A DNA stretch of 64,000 nucleotides from Marivita sp051251565 (lineage in GTDB: Bacteria > Pseudomonadota > Alphaproteobacteria > Rhodobacterales > Rhodobacteraceae): NCBI RefSeq assembly GCF_051251565.1, contig NZ_JBPOFB010000004.1, positions 265,992 to 329,991 on the forward strand. Reading direction: 5' to 3'. The position numbers and the translations under genes were made by a program. Shown here piece after piece: positions 18,164 to 29,081 of the stretch (the stretch's first letter is position 1; each line of letters opens with the position of its first letter). The notes under the pieces were generated by a model, which was not told the DNA's origin, searched no databases, and worked only from the letters and a program-made list of their open reading frames with translations.

Positions 18164-19132
18164 ATGCGTTTGCGACTGGTCAAAGAGAATACGAATTTCG
18201 ATTTCTTCAAGCGCTGGAAGCTCTGGTTTGGCATCTCGGCTTTTCTGATGGCGCTATCCTTTGGGTCATTCCTGTTGCAAGGGCTGAACTACGGTATCGA
18301 CTTCCGTGGCGGCACGACGATCCGGACCGAGAGCACGCAACCGATTGATGTGGGCGTGTACCGCGATGCGATTGCGGCGCTGGAGCTGGGTGACATCACG
18401 ATCTCCGAGGTGTTCGACCCTACCTTTGGCCCAGATCAGAACGTCGCCATGGTGCGCATTCAGGCGCAGGATGGCGAAGAGGCGGTCAGCACTGCTGTAA
18501 TCGTCACGGTCGAAGCGGCTCTTGTCGAAGTGGTGCCGGACATTCAATTCGTCTCGGTGGAATCTGTGGGCCCGAAAGTGTCGGGGGAATTGATCCAGAC
18601 AGCCGCTATCGCGGTCGTTCTCGCCATCGGGGCGGTTCTGATCTACATTTGGCTGAGGTTCGAATGGCAATTTGCCCTTGGGGCTGTTGCTGCGCTTGTG
18701 CATGATGTGATCCTGACCATCGGCATCTTTTCCGAGCTTCAGATCAAGTTTGACCTTGCCATTATTGCGGCGCTTTTGACCATTGTGGGCTATTCGCTGA
18801 ACGATACCGTGGTTGTGTTCGACCGGGTGCGCGAGAACCTGATCAAGTATAAGAAAAAGGATCTCAAAGAGGTTCTGAACATCTCGATCAATGAAACGCT
18901 GAGCAGAACCTTCATGACTTCGGCCACAACCCTATTGGCGCTTGTTGCGTTGTTTGTGTTGGGCGGGGACGTGATCCGGGGCTTTGTGTTTGCGATGATC
19001 TGGGGTGTGATCGTGGGGACCTATTCGTCGATCTTCGTGGCCTCGGCGATCTTGCTGTGGCTGGGCGTCAAGCGGGATTGGACGAAGCCGACAGACACAA
19101 CCGGCAACCAGTTCTCAAACGTGGATGCTTGA
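18164..19132 (+). CDS. secF: Protein translocase subunit SecF
   Basis: A 322-residue partner of SecD. It has an N-terminal helix, then LNYGIDFRGGTTIR, a short periplasmic domain, and membrane helices with the conserved TIVGYSLNDTVVVFDRVRENL and VIRGFVFAMIWGVIVGTYSSIFVASAILL. It works in the SecDF-YajC complex at the inner membrane. Its last eight bases overlap the start of the downstream permease gene, so the operon probably continues. Confidence 0.97.
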   Translation: MRLRLVKENTNFDFFKRWKLWFGISAFLMALSFGSFLLQGLNYGIDFRGGTTIRTESTQPIDVGVYRDAIAALELGDITISEVFDPTFGPDQNVAMVRIQAQDGEEAVSTAVIVTVEAALVEVVPDIQFVSVESVGPKVSGELIQTAAIAVVLAIGAVLIYIWLRFEWQFALGAVAALVHDVILTIGIFSELQIKFDLAIIAALLTIVGYSLNDTVVVFDRVRENLIKYKKKDLKEVLNISINETLSRTFMTSATTLLALVALFVLGGDVIRGFVFAMIWGVIVGTYSSIFVASAILLWLGVKRDWTKPTDTTGNQFSNVDA

Positions 19133-19871
19133 CGCGCTTCTGACGGCATTGGCGACACCGGGCCTGGTCTGGCTCGTTCTGATCACCATTGTTGCGGGTG
19201 TCGTCTATGGGTTCGCAGGCTTTGGCGCGGCGCTTGTCTACATGCCGGTGTCAGTGATCTTTCTGGCCCCGGTCATTGCGATTGCCGCGTTTTCCGTCTC
19301 GGCGATGTCGTCGCTTGTGACGGTGTTTCCCAAAGCCTTGCCGCTGGTGAACCGCAAGGCGGTGACGGTGTTGATCCTGTCGGCCACGGTTTCCGCATCT
19401 TTGGGCATCTGGGTGCTGCGGGTGGCGGATGTGACCGCGATCCGCTGGGTGGTGGTTGGGGTCTGTGCGATCACCCTTGCCGCACTGATAGCCGGATGGC
19501 GCTACAAGGTAGAGCCGACCACGGGCACGCGCGCTCTGGTCGGCGGTGCGGCGGGGTTTATCGGCGGGCTGAGCGGCCTGACAGGGCCGATCATGGTGCT
19601 GTTCCAACTGGCTGGGCGCGACAGCATCGCTACAACCCGCGCGACAACGGTGGTGTTTCTGACAGCCACCAGCCTTTTGATGCTGCCCTTGATGGCGGTG
19701 CAAGGCGTGCTGACCGCACCGGCGGTGGCGCTTGGGCTGGTGCTTTTGATCCCGTATGGTGTGGGTGCGCTGATCGGGCAGGCGCTGTTCCGTCCAGACA
19801 GGGAACGGTTTTATCGGGTGATCGCTTATGGCATTATCGGACTTGCGACGCTGGCGGGCGTGCCGCTGTGA
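19125..19871 (+). CDS. TauE/SafE family membrane permease
   Basis: A 248-residue inner-membrane protein of the TauE/SafE (DUF81) family, whose members move sulfite, sulfoacetate or other small anions. About eight hydrophobic helices are visible, with the glycine-rich family features VYGFAGFGAALVYMP and GGAAGFIGGLSGLTGPIMVL forming the internal repeat. The substrate cannot be predicted. The start overlaps the secF stop, which indicates co-transcription rather than a shared function. Confidence 0.85.
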   Translation: MLDALLTALATPGLVWLVLITIVAGVVYGFAGFGAALVYMPVSVIFLAPVIAIAAFSVSAMSSLVTVFPKALPLVNRKAVTVLILSATVSASLGIWVLRVADVTAIRWVVVGVCAITLAALIAGWRYKVEPTTGTRALVGGAAGFIGGLSGLTGPIMVLFQLAGRDSIATTRATTVVFLTATSLLMLPLMAVQGVLTAPAVALGLVLLIPYGVGALIGQALFRPDRERFYRVIAYGIIGLATLAGVPL

Positions 19872-19897
19872 GAGACACTCTGAAGGAAGGGGCTGAC

Positions 19898-20254
19898 ATG
19901 CGTTTGAACGAGGTGGTCTATACCGATGCCCAGCCGATCGAAGGCTACGGCCCCGGCTTCTTCCGCATTGGCGGTGAGAAACACGCGGCTCCTTTGCTGA
20001 CGGGCTACAAAGGCACGGCTCCTTGGGGCGGCTATGACGATGCTGACCCGTTGCTTGCCCTCGAAGGCGCGGTGGATGTTCTGTTCATCGGCACGGGAGA
20101 TGACATCGCCCATATTCCGTCCGGTTTGCGCACTGTGCTTGAGGCGCGGGGGTTCGGGGTTGAGGCCATGAGCTCACCTGCCGCGTGCCGGACCTACAAT
20201 GTCCTCTTGTCCGAAGGACGCCGGGTTGCGTTGGCTCTTCTGCCGACCGGATAG
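19898..20254 (+). CDS. Mth938-like domain protein (DUF498, NDUFAF3-like)
   Basis: A 118-residue single-domain protein of the Mth938 family (MRLNEVVYTDAQPIEGYGPG, then LFIGTGDDIAHIP and MSSPAACRTYNVLLSEGRRVALALLP). The human relative NDUFAF3 helps assemble respiratory complex I, and alphaproteobacterial members commonly sit beside secF. GAAGGAAGGGG just upstream supports the ATG at 19898. It probably ends the yajC-secDF operon. A role in complex I assembly is inference from family membership only. Confidence 0.88.
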   Translation: MRLNEVVYTDAQPIEGYGPGFFRIGGEKHAAPLLTGYKGTAPWGGYDDADPLLALEGAVDVLFIGTGDDIAHIPSGLRTVLEARGFGVEAMSSPAACRTYNVLLSEGRRVALALLPTG

Positions 20255-20412
20255 GGGGGCAGTTCTATAGGGCAAAGGGCTTGGCTCATTGGTGATGCGT
20301 GAACGCACTGTGGCTTTGCGTCACGGAAAGCCTCGCCCACGCACCAGCCAGAATTTCGCAAAGTGACGTTTTCGCGCTTTTGCCAGCCGCGCCCTTGGTC
20401 TAAGCCTCCCGC

Positions 20413-21027
20413 ATGGTTTTGTCTGTCCGCGATCTTGCCGTCACCCGGGGTGGCCTTGCGATCCTTGAAGGCGTGTCGTTCGACTTGACGCCGGGCGAGG
20501 CGCTGGTCCTGCGTGGCCCCAACGGGGTGGGCAAGACAACGCTTTTGCGCAGTGTCGGCGGCCTGCAACCGCCCGAGGCCGGAACCGTGACCGGGGCCGA
20601 AGACCAGATTGCCTATGCGGGACACTCCGATGGGCTCAAAGCGATGCTCAGCGTCACAGAGAACCTGCGCTTTTGGGCGTCCGTGTTTGGACTGTCCGAG
20701 ATCGAACCCGCGCTTGCGGCGTTCGATCTGGCAGAGTTGCGCAACCGCATGGCAGGCACCTTGTCGGCCGGCCAGAAACGCCGTCTGGGGCTTGCCCGCC
20801 TGATGGTGACGCGCCGCCCGATTTGGGTGCTAGATGAGCCGACCGTGTCGTTGGATGTGGCCTCGGTCGCATTATTTGCCGATGCGGTGCGCGGGCATTT
20901 GGCGTCCGGCGGCAGCGCGCTGATGGCGACCCATATCGACCTCGGGTTGGCCGAGGCGCGCGTGCTCGACCTCACGCCGTTCAAAGCCAAACCGCGCACC
21001 CGCCAGATGGACGAGGCGTTCTTGTGA
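20413..21027 (+). CDS. ccmA: Cytochrome c maturation ATP-binding protein CcmA
   Basis: A 204-residue ABC ATPase that, with CcmB and CcmC, drives release of haem-loaded CcmE. Walker A is GPNGVGKT (35-42), the signature LSAGQKRR starts at 117, and Walker B is IWVLDEP (137-143). The protein is short, as is usual for CcmA. It is the first gene of a ccmABCDG run. The GTG start of ccmB overlaps its stop (GTGA). Confidence 0.95.
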   Translation: MVLSVRDLAVTRGGLAILEGVSFDLTPGEALVLRGPNGVGKTTLLRSVGGLQPPEAGTVTGAEDQIAYAGHSDGLKAMLSVTENLRFWASVFGLSEIEPALAAFDLAELRNRMAGTLSAGQKRRLGLARLMVTRRPIWVLDEPTVSLDVASVALFADAVRGHLASGGSALMATHIDLGLAEARVLDLTPFKAKPRTRQMDEAFL

Positions 21028-21680
21028 GGGCGCTTTTGCTGCGGGATCTGGTGCTGGCGATCCGCGCTGGCGGTGGCTTTGGCCTTGGGCTTGCGTTTTT
21101 CCTGATCGTCACGGTTCTGGTGCCCTTTGGCGTCGGGCCTGACACCGGGCTGCTGTCGCGCATCGCGCCGGGCATCCTGTGGATCGGTGCGCTGCTTGCG
21201 TGCCTGCTGTCGCTCGACCGTATTCTTGCGCTGGATTGGGAAGACGGGTCGCTTGACCTGCTGGCCACAGCCCCTTTGCCGATGGAAGGGATTGTCACGG
21301 TCAAGTCCTTGGCCCATTGGATCACGACGGGTATGCCGCTGGTTTTGGTGGCGCCTGTGTTGGGCGTCCTGCTCAGCCTGCCGATTCCCGCCTACCTTTG
21401 GGTGGTGGTCAGCCTGGCTGTTGGCACGCCTGCGCTGAGCGTGATTGGCACATTTGGTGCCGCTCTGACCGTGGGATTGAAACGCGGTGGGTTGCTGATG
21501 TCGTTGCTTGTGCTGCCGCTTTACATGCCAACGCTGATCTTTGGCGCCGAAGTGGCGCGACGTGGGGCCGAAGGGCTTCCCGTGCAGACGCCGCTGATGC
21601 TTTTGGCGGGAATCAGCTTTGGCGTGATCGCGCTTTTGCCCTTTGCCAGCGCGGCTGTTTTGCGGATCAATCTGCGGTAA
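21024..21680 (+). CDS. ccmB: Haem exporter / CcmABCD permease CcmB
   Basis: A 218-residue inner-membrane protein with six hydrophobic helices, the membrane partner of CcmA. The family segments LLLRDLVLAIRAGGGFGLGLAFFL and GTFGAALTVGLKRGGLLMSLLVLPLYMPTLIFG are well preserved. The GTG start sits inside the ccmA stop, so translation is probably coupled. It participates in the ATP-dependent step of haem delivery to CcmE in the periplasm. Confidence 0.95.
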   Translation: MRALLLRDLVLAIRAGGGFGLGLAFFLIVTVLVPFGVGPDTGLLSRIAPGILWIGALLACLLSLDRILALDWEDGSLDLLATAPLPMEGIVTVKSLAHWITTGMPLVLVAPVLGVLLSLPIPAYLWVVVSLAVGTPALSVIGTFGAALTVGLKRGGLLMSLLVLPLYMPTLIFGAEVARRGAEGLPVQTPLMLLAGISFGVIALLPFASAAVLRINLR

Positions 21681-21738
21681 CGCGTCCCATGCGCTTTTTT
21701 GAATTGAAGGGACGGGAAAAACCGCCTACCTCAGTGCC

Positions 21739-22467
21739 ATGTCATTGTGGGAATACGCAAATCCTGTGAAGTTTATCCGCACCACCGACAAGGTGTTGCC
21801 ATGGATATGGGTATTGACGGGTCTGTGTCTTGTGACCGGGCTTGTCTGGGGCTTTTTCTTTACGCCCGACGACTTCCGACAGGGATCAACCGTCAAGATC
21901 ATCTACATTCATGTGCCCTCGGCGCTCATGGCCATCAATGCGTGGCTGATGATGCTGGTGGCCTCGCTTATCTGGATCGTGCGCCGGCACCATGTGTCAG
22001 CACTGGCCGCGCGCGCCGCTGCACCCGTGGGGGCCGTGATGACCATGATCGCGCTTGCGACCGGTGCATTCTGGGGCCAGCCGATGTGGGGCACATGGTG
22101 GGCGTGGGATCCGCGCCTGACCTCGTTCCTGATTCTGTTTCTGTTCTATCTGGGTTACATGGCGCTTTGGGAAGCGATCGAAAATGACGACACCGCAGCT
22201 GACCTGACCTCTATTCTGTGCCTGGTGGGGTCGGTGTTTGCGATCCTGAGCCGCTATGCCGTGAATTTCTGGAACCAAGGCCTGCATCAGGGCGCGACGC
22301 TTAGCCTCGACAAAGAAGAGAATATCTCTGACGTGTTCTGGATCCCTCTGCTGGTTTGCATAGCGGGCTTCGTGCTGTTGTTCATTGCGCTGGTGTTCCT
22401 GCGCACCCAGACCGAGATTCGCGCCCGCCGCACCCGAGCGCTTTTGGCGCGGGAGGGGCAGGCATGA
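21739..22467 (+). CDS. ccmC: Haem-handling membrane protein CcmC
   Basis: A 242-residue protein of the haem-handling family with six membrane helices. The tryptophan-rich WWAWDPRLTS motif (about 120-129) on the periplasmic side binds haem, and the flanking conserved histidines are in YIHVPSA (near 58) and LHQGATLS. It attaches haem to CcmE. It overlaps ccmD by four bases (ATGA). Confidence 0.96.
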   Translation: MSLWEYANPVKFIRTTDKVLPWIWVLTGLCLVTGLVWGFFFTPDDFRQGSTVKIIYIHVPSALMAINAWLMMLVASLIWIVRRHHVSALAARAAAPVGAVMTMIALATGAFWGQPMWGTWWAWDPRLTSFLILFLFYLGYMALWEAIENDDTAADLTSILCLVGSVFAILSRYAVNFWNQGLHQGATLSLDKEENISDVFWIPLLVCIAGFVLLFIALVFLRTQTEIRARRTRALLAREGQA

Positions 22468-22616
22468 TGCCCGAACTTGGAAAATACGCGTTTGCGGTAC
22501 TCAGCTCTTATGGCGTGACGCTTTTGCTTTTGGCGGTGATCGTGTTGTTCAGCTTTCGGCGTGCACGCAAAGTGCGGGCTGTTCTGGACGAGATTGAAAA
22601 ACGGCGGGCTTCGTAA
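22464..22616 (+). CDS. ccmD: Cytochrome c maturation small membrane protein CcmD
   Basis: A 50-residue protein with one membrane helix (YAFAVLSSYGVTLLLLAVIVLF) followed by a basic, charged tail, as expected for CcmD, which ties CcmC to CcmAB for release of haem-CcmE. The start was taken as the first ATG of an ATGATG pair overlapping the ccmC stop. The adjacent genes make the assignment secure despite the small size. Confidence 0.9.
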   Translation: MMPELGKYAFAVLSSYGVTLLLLAVIVLFSFRRARKVRAVLDEIEKRRAS

Positions 22617-23155
22617 TGGCACGGATTTCGCCGCTCATGGTGTTGCCGCCGATGATTTTTGGCGCGTTTGCGGTGCTGGCCTATGTTGGCATGTTCCGCG
22701 ACGATCCGCAGGGCTTGCCGTCAACCCGTGTGGGTCAAACGGCCCCCCCGATCACCGAGGCAGCCCTTCCGGGATACACAGCGTTTTCGCCCGAGATGCT
22801 GACGGGTGGTGAGGTCACTTTGGTGAACTTCTGGGCAAGCTGGTGCCCGCCTTGCCGGATCGAGCATCCCAAGTTGCTGGAGATGCAGGCCGAAGGCATG
22901 CAGATCATCGGGGTGAACATCCGCGATCAAGAGGCGAACGCGAGCCGCTATCTTGAAGAGGACGGTAACCCGTTTGCCGCTGTTCCCTTTGATCCGGCTG
23001 GACGGACGTCCATTGATTGGGGCGTCACTGCCCCGCCAGAGACGTTTATTGTCGATGGCGATGGCACGGTGCTGTTCCGCTTTGCCGGACCATTGGTCGG
23101 ATCAGATTACGAACAGCGCTTTTTGCCCGCTCTGGAACGGGCACTGGCCGACTGA
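22616..23155 (+). CDS. ccmG: Thiol:disulfide interchange protein CcmG/DsbE
   Basis: A 179-residue periplasmic thioredoxin-like protein anchored by an N-terminal helix. The active site WASWCPPCR has Cys77 and Cys80, and the family motif GVTAPPETFIVDGDG is present. It reduces the haem-binding cysteines of apocytochrome c. The ATG overlaps the ccmD stop (TAATG). CcmE, CcmF and CcmH are not in the window, so they must be elsewhere. Confidence 0.95.
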   Translation: MARISPLMVLPPMIFGAFAVLAYVGMFRDDPQGLPSTRVGQTAPPITEAALPGYTAFSPEMLTGGEVTLVNFWASWCPPCRIEHPKLLEMQAEGMQIIGVNIRDQEANASRYLEEDGNPFAAVPFDPAGRTSIDWGVTAPPETFIVDGDGTVLFRFAGPLVGSDYEQRFLPALERALAD

Positions 23156-23159
23156 TCCC

Positions 23160-23261
23160 TTACGGGAAAAGGATCGGCGTGGCGTCTGGGACGCCTGCAA
23201 ACACACTTGCCCCTGCAATCAGAAGCAAGGCTGCGGTCTGAAGAATTGTCAGCAGTTTCAT
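23160..23261 (-). CDS. Candidate 33-residue single-helix membrane or secreted peptide
   Basis: A short frame on the minus strand begins with ATG at 23261 and encodes a peptide with a lysine at position 2, a strongly hydrophobic stretch (ILQTAALLLIAGASVFAG) and the polar tail VPDATPILFP. The pattern of one hydrophobic helix or an uncleaved signal sequence looks like a real small membrane protein rather than chance. It ends four bases past the ccmG stop, facing it. No strong ribosome binding site is visible (only GAG about seven to eleven bases upstream), which lowers confidence. The function is unknown. Confidence 0.5.
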   Translation of the reverse strand: MKLLTILQTAALLLIAGASVFAGVPDATPILFP

Positions 23262-23568
23262 GTCTCAACTCGCGTGGTTTTGTGCCAATACGACCTCTAT
23301 CTGGGATAACCGGATCAAATGTGTAGGGGCCAAGCTGTCACATGCGACAGGATGTGCCAGAAAATGAAGTCGTTTTTCAAAAATACGCTGTTTTGACTCG
23401 GTTACCGCTTAGATTTGTGGCGATTTGAAAACAAGTCGTGCAGATTTTCCCTGATCCTGAGCCATCCCCCAAAACTATTGGCAAAGAAAAAGGCAGGCCC
23501 AAAGCCCGCCTTGATCTGGTTTGTCCTGTCTGGTGAATCGTCAACGACGGCGCATCAGATGTATCGCG
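23262..23568. other. 307-base gap between small peptide frame and aconitase
   Basis: Apart from the acnA terminator at 23484-23512, it holds only AT-richer sequence with no supported gene. Any promoter of the small minus-strand peptide would have to lie here, around 23270-23400, but none is obvious by eye. Confidence 0.4.
23484..23512 (-). terminator. Rho-independent terminator after acnA
   Basis: Read on the minus strand, an eight-base stem (AGGCGGGC with GCCTGCCT, one G-U pair) with a five-base loop is followed by TTTTTCTTT. It lies 56 bases after the acnA stop codon. Confidence 0.85.
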
Positions 23569-26271
<2,703 letters not shown>

Positions 26272-26361
26272 GACATGGCTCCTGGATGGGGAAATGCGGG
26301 TATCTAGGGTGCTCTTTGCCTTATGGCTGTGACTCGATCAAGGGGGGTGCGACGATTTTGG

Positions 26362-26379
26362 TATACTATTGTGCACAAT
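26362..26379 (+). promoter_or_regulatory. Possible -10 element with adjoining 12-base palindrome
   Basis: TATACT at 26362-26367 is immediately followed by the perfect palindrome ATTGTGCACAAT (26368-26379), in the divergent gap between acnA and the DUF1223 gene. The layout would suit an operator just after a promoter, but no convincing -35 element was found. Confidence 0.25.
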
Positions 26380-26484
26380 TCAGCCGGGGCCGCTGATCGC
26401 GCTCTATCGCAAAACCTTGATTGGTTATTTCAATGCTGTGGGGCTAAGTGTTTGGACAAGGCAAAAATACGGGATAGCGGCAGG

Positions 26485-27183
26485 ATGAACAGGCTTTTGG
26501 CATTTGTGACGGCACTCGTTCTGAGCGTGCAGGCAACCGCATCTTCGGCACAGGATACCCCGGTCGTGGTCGAGCTGTTTACATCACAAGGCTGTTCGTC
26601 CTGTCCGCCCGCAGACGAAATGCTGGCCCGGCTTGGGACGCGCGACAACATCATCGCGCTGGCCCTGCATGTGGACTACTGGGATTACATCGGCTGGAAA
26701 GACCAGTTTGCCCATGCCGCGTTCACAAAGCGCCAAAAGGGCTATGCCCAGTCATTTGGCAATCGGTCGATCTATACGCCTCAGATGGTGGTGAACGGTG
26801 CGCATGACGTGGTGGGCAACCGCCCGATGGATGTGACCGATCTGGTGCAGGCCCAAGCGGAAAAAGGCTTGCCCGTGCCGCTCAAGCTTGCACGCACCGA
26901 AGGATCACTGGCGATTTCGGCACCGGCGTCCACAGGTCTGGGCGATGCGGATGTCATTTTGGTGCGCTATGCGCCGTCTGAATCGGTCAGCATCCCGCTT
27001 GGCGAAAACGCCGGGAAAAAGCTGACCTATAGCCACATCGTGACTGAATGGTCCGACATCGGTGATTGGAATGGGCGCGCACCGCTCTCGGCCAAGGTGC
27101 CGGTGTCTGGTGCATCCCCGATTGTCGTGCTGATCCAGCGAAAGGGCTATGGCCCGATCTTGGCCGCCGCGCGTTTGCGCTGA
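26485..27183 (+). CDS. DUF1223 family secreted thioredoxin-like protein
   Basis: A 232-residue protein with a signal peptide (MNRLLAFVTALVLSVQATASSAQ). A thioredoxin-like CxxC pair, Cys37 and Cys40, occurs in ELFTSQGCSSCPPADEML, the hallmark of DUF1223. The conserved WDYIGWKDQFA and YTPQMVVNG also fit. It probably carries out thiol chemistry in the periplasm, but no substrate is known. GGCAGG just upstream fits the ATG at 26485. Its last 37 bases overlap the 3' end of the acyltransferase gene on the other strand. Confidence 0.85.
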   Translation: MNRLLAFVTALVLSVQATASSAQDTPVVVELFTSQGCSSCPPADEMLARLGTRDNIIALALHVDYWDYIGWKDQFAHAAFTKRQKGYAQSFGNRSIYTPQMVVNGAHDVVGNRPMDVTDLVQAQAEKGLPVPLKLARTEGSLAISAPASTGLGDADVILVRYAPSESVSIPLGENAGKKLTYSHIVTEWSDIGDWNGRAPLSAKVPVSGASPIVVLIQRKGYGPILAAARLR

Positions 27184-28073
27184 CGTTTCGGCTTCCAGCG
27201 GCGGTGAATCCAGAACCATTGCTCGGGATTTGCTTGGATGCGTGCTTCCAGACGCTGGGTGACATCGCGCATCATCTCAATTGGATCGCCATGCGGCACA
27301 GGTGCTTCGAACACCGCGTCGAAACTGATCCCATCGGCGTGGCGCACGCCAAAGAATGGCACCAAAAGCGCGCCGGTCTTGAGTGCGATATCCGCAGCCG
27401 AGGTCAGGGTTGGGGCAGGCTGTCCCATAAAGTCGATGGTTGCGCCGGCACTGTCATAGACATCGAACAGCAACACGCCCATGCCGCCCTCGCGGATATG
27501 CTTGATCAGCCCCATTGTGCCACGTCGACCCTGTTCGAACACCGGATCGGACAGCGCGTGCATGTTGGCGGCATAATGCGCGTTGAAAAACGGGTTGGAC
27601 ATAGGGCGGTAAAGACCGCCAATCCGGTAGCCGCGTGCGACCAAAGCAGCGCGGGGGGCTTCGAAATTGCCGAAATGGCCGGTGACAAACAAAACCGGGC
27701 GGCCTTCGGCATGGGCCTTTTCGACCTCGGCCAAACCATCCCCGGTGATGTTCGCTTTGGCCATGCGGCGCATCAGACCTGTGACATCGTAATTGTCGAT
27801 CATCGTGCGCCCGGCATTGTCGGCCACCAGATCGGCCAAACGGCGGTGCTCTGAAGTGTCCATGTCGGGCCAGACATGCGCGAGGTTGTCCATCGCGCGG
27901 GCGCGGTATCCCGCCAAGGGTGCCACCACATGACGCACCAACCTTCCCATCAGCCATAGCCGCGCCCGCAGCGGCAGGCGCAGCGCCAGCCAGATCGTGC
28001 CGCGCAGCACGCGGTCGGTCGCCCAGTCCTGCCAGCCGCCGGGGGTGTGTTTGCGCGTCTTCGTTTGAGCCAA
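27147..28073 (-). CDS. Lysophospholipid / lipid A lauroyl-type acyltransferase
   Basis: A 308-residue acyltransferase of the LpxL/HtrB (LABLAT) family that transfers fatty acyl groups to lipid A or a related lipid at the inner membrane. A membrane-binding N-terminus (LRGTIWLALRLPLRARLWLMGRL) is followed by the catalytic H-x4-E motif GHFGNFE (His133, Glu138) and later QWFWIHRRWKPKR, the family tail. The start codon is TTG, with AGG six bases upstream; no in-frame ATG is close. The leader upstream holds the three-armed palindrome structure at 28093-28174. Confidence 0.86.
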   Translation of the reverse strand: MAQTKTRKHTPGGWQDWATDRVLRGTIWLALRLPLRARLWLMGRLVRHVVAPLAGYRARAMDNLAHVWPDMDTSEHRRLADLVADNAGRTMIDNYDVTGLMRRMAKANITGDGLAEVEKAHAEGRPVLFVTGHFGNFEAPRAALVARGYRIGGLYRPMSNPFFNAHYAANMHALSDPVFEQGRRGTMGLIKHIREGGMGVLLFDVYDSAGATIDFMGQPAPTLTSAADIALKTGALLVPFFGVRHADGISFDAVFEAPVPHGDPIEMMRDVTQRLEARIQANPEQWFWIHRRWKPKRQRKRAAAKIGP

Positions 28074-28092
28074 GAGAAACCTGTATGTTGTT

Positions 28093-28174
28093 GGCGGGCA
28101 AGCGCCTTCGAAGGCGCTTGATACGCGATTTCGAAATCGCGTGTCAAAGCCCGTTCCAACGGGCTTGCGCCGCC
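28093..28174. repeat. Three adjacent perfect palindromes forming a possible cloverleaf
   Basis: Arm 1 is a 22-base perfect palindrome centred on TTCGAA (28099-28120). Arm 2 is a 20-base perfect palindrome, also centred on TTCGAA (28123-28142), extendable by three pairs. Arm 3 is AAGCCCGTT-CC-AACGGGCTT (28147-28166). GGCGG at 28093-28097 can pair with CCGCC at 28170-28174 and close the whole structure. It lies 20 bases upstream of the minus-strand acyltransferase start and about 100 bases upstream of the divergent SDR gene. Confidence 0.75.
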
Positions 28175-28281
28175 TGTGACCTGTGATGCGTTGGAGTGTC
28201 TTGTTTTTTCGCCTCGAAACACTTCAGAAAGGATCGCATTGCATCACCACGGGTGACAGCCAAGACCATGAGGAAATGACC

Positions 28282-29049
28282 ATGTTCATCACGCAAAATA
28301 CAGTCGCCATCGTCGCCGGAGGCGCATCTGGTCTTGGAGCAGCGGCCGCCACGGCCCTGGCCGAGGCGGGTGCAAAGCTAGTGATCCTTGACCGGGACGA
28401 GGCCGCAGGTAGCGCCCATGCCAAAGCACTGGGCGGTATGTTCGTGAAAACCGATGTGAGCGATCCAGCCAGCGTTGCCGCAGCACTCGAGTCTGTGAGA
28501 GCGACCCATGGCGCGCTCCATATCGCAGTGAACTGTGCGGGGGTCGCACCGGCTGCGAAAACCGTGTCCAAAGGGGCCCCGCATAATGCGGCGTCCTTTG
28601 CGAATACGATCACCGTCAACCTGATCGGCACCTTCAACGTCGCGTCCCAAGCCGCGGCGCTGATGGCTGGGAACGATCCGGTGGATGCAGACGGGTCGCG
28701 CGGTGTGATCATCAACACCGCGTCTGTGGCTGCCTATGAAGGGCAGGTGGGGCAGGTGGCTTATGCCGCCTCCAAAGGTGGTGTGGTGGGCATGACCCTG
28801 CCCATGGCGCGCGATCTGGCGCAGCTTGGAATCCGTGTTTGCGCCATTGCGCCGGGGTTGTTCAAGACGCCCATGCTCGAAGGGTTGCCGCAAGAGGTGC
28901 AGGACAGCCTTGGCGCGCAAGTGCCGTTTCCGTCGCGGCTTGGGGGGGCAGCGGAATATGCGCAATTGGTGCGCCATATCGTGGAGAACCAGATGTTGAA
29001 TGGAGAGGTGATCCGTTTGGATGGTGCCATCCGCATGGCTCCGCGCTAA
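28282..29049 (+). CDS. Short-chain dehydrogenase, 3-hydroxyacyl-CoA dehydrogenase type-2-like
   Basis: A 255-residue classical SDR. The NAD-binding motif is GGASGLG (13-19), the NCAG motif is at about 84-87, and the catalytic residues are Ser148, Tyr161 and Lys165 (YAASK). It resembles HSD10-type 3-hydroxyacyl-CoA dehydrogenases, which act in isoleucine or fatty acid breakdown. Of two nearby ATGs, the second at 28282 is better spaced from AGGA (28271-28274); the first, at 28276, is too close. It has no catabolic neighbours, so the exact substrate is open. Confidence 0.85.
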   Translation: MFITQNTVAIVAGGASGLGAAAATALAEAGAKLVILDRDEAAGSAHAKALGGMFVKTDVSDPASVAAALESVRATHGALHIAVNCAGVAPAAKTVSKGAPHNAASFANTITVNLIGTFNVASQAAALMAGNDPVDADGSRGVIINTASVAAYEGQVGQVAYAASKGGVVGMTLPMARDLAQLGIRVCAIAPGLFKTPMLEGLPQEVQDSLGAQVPFPSRLGGAAEYAQLVRHIVENQMLNGEVIRLDGAIRMAPR

Positions 29050-29081
29050 GTCTGTGCCAAGTCCGAAACCCGGAGACCGCC

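Noticed and set aside
28093..28174. Cloverleaf as a tRNA or tRNA-like gene
   Set aside because: The three arms are perfect palindromes with no T-loop, D-loop or anticodon-loop signatures and no CCA.
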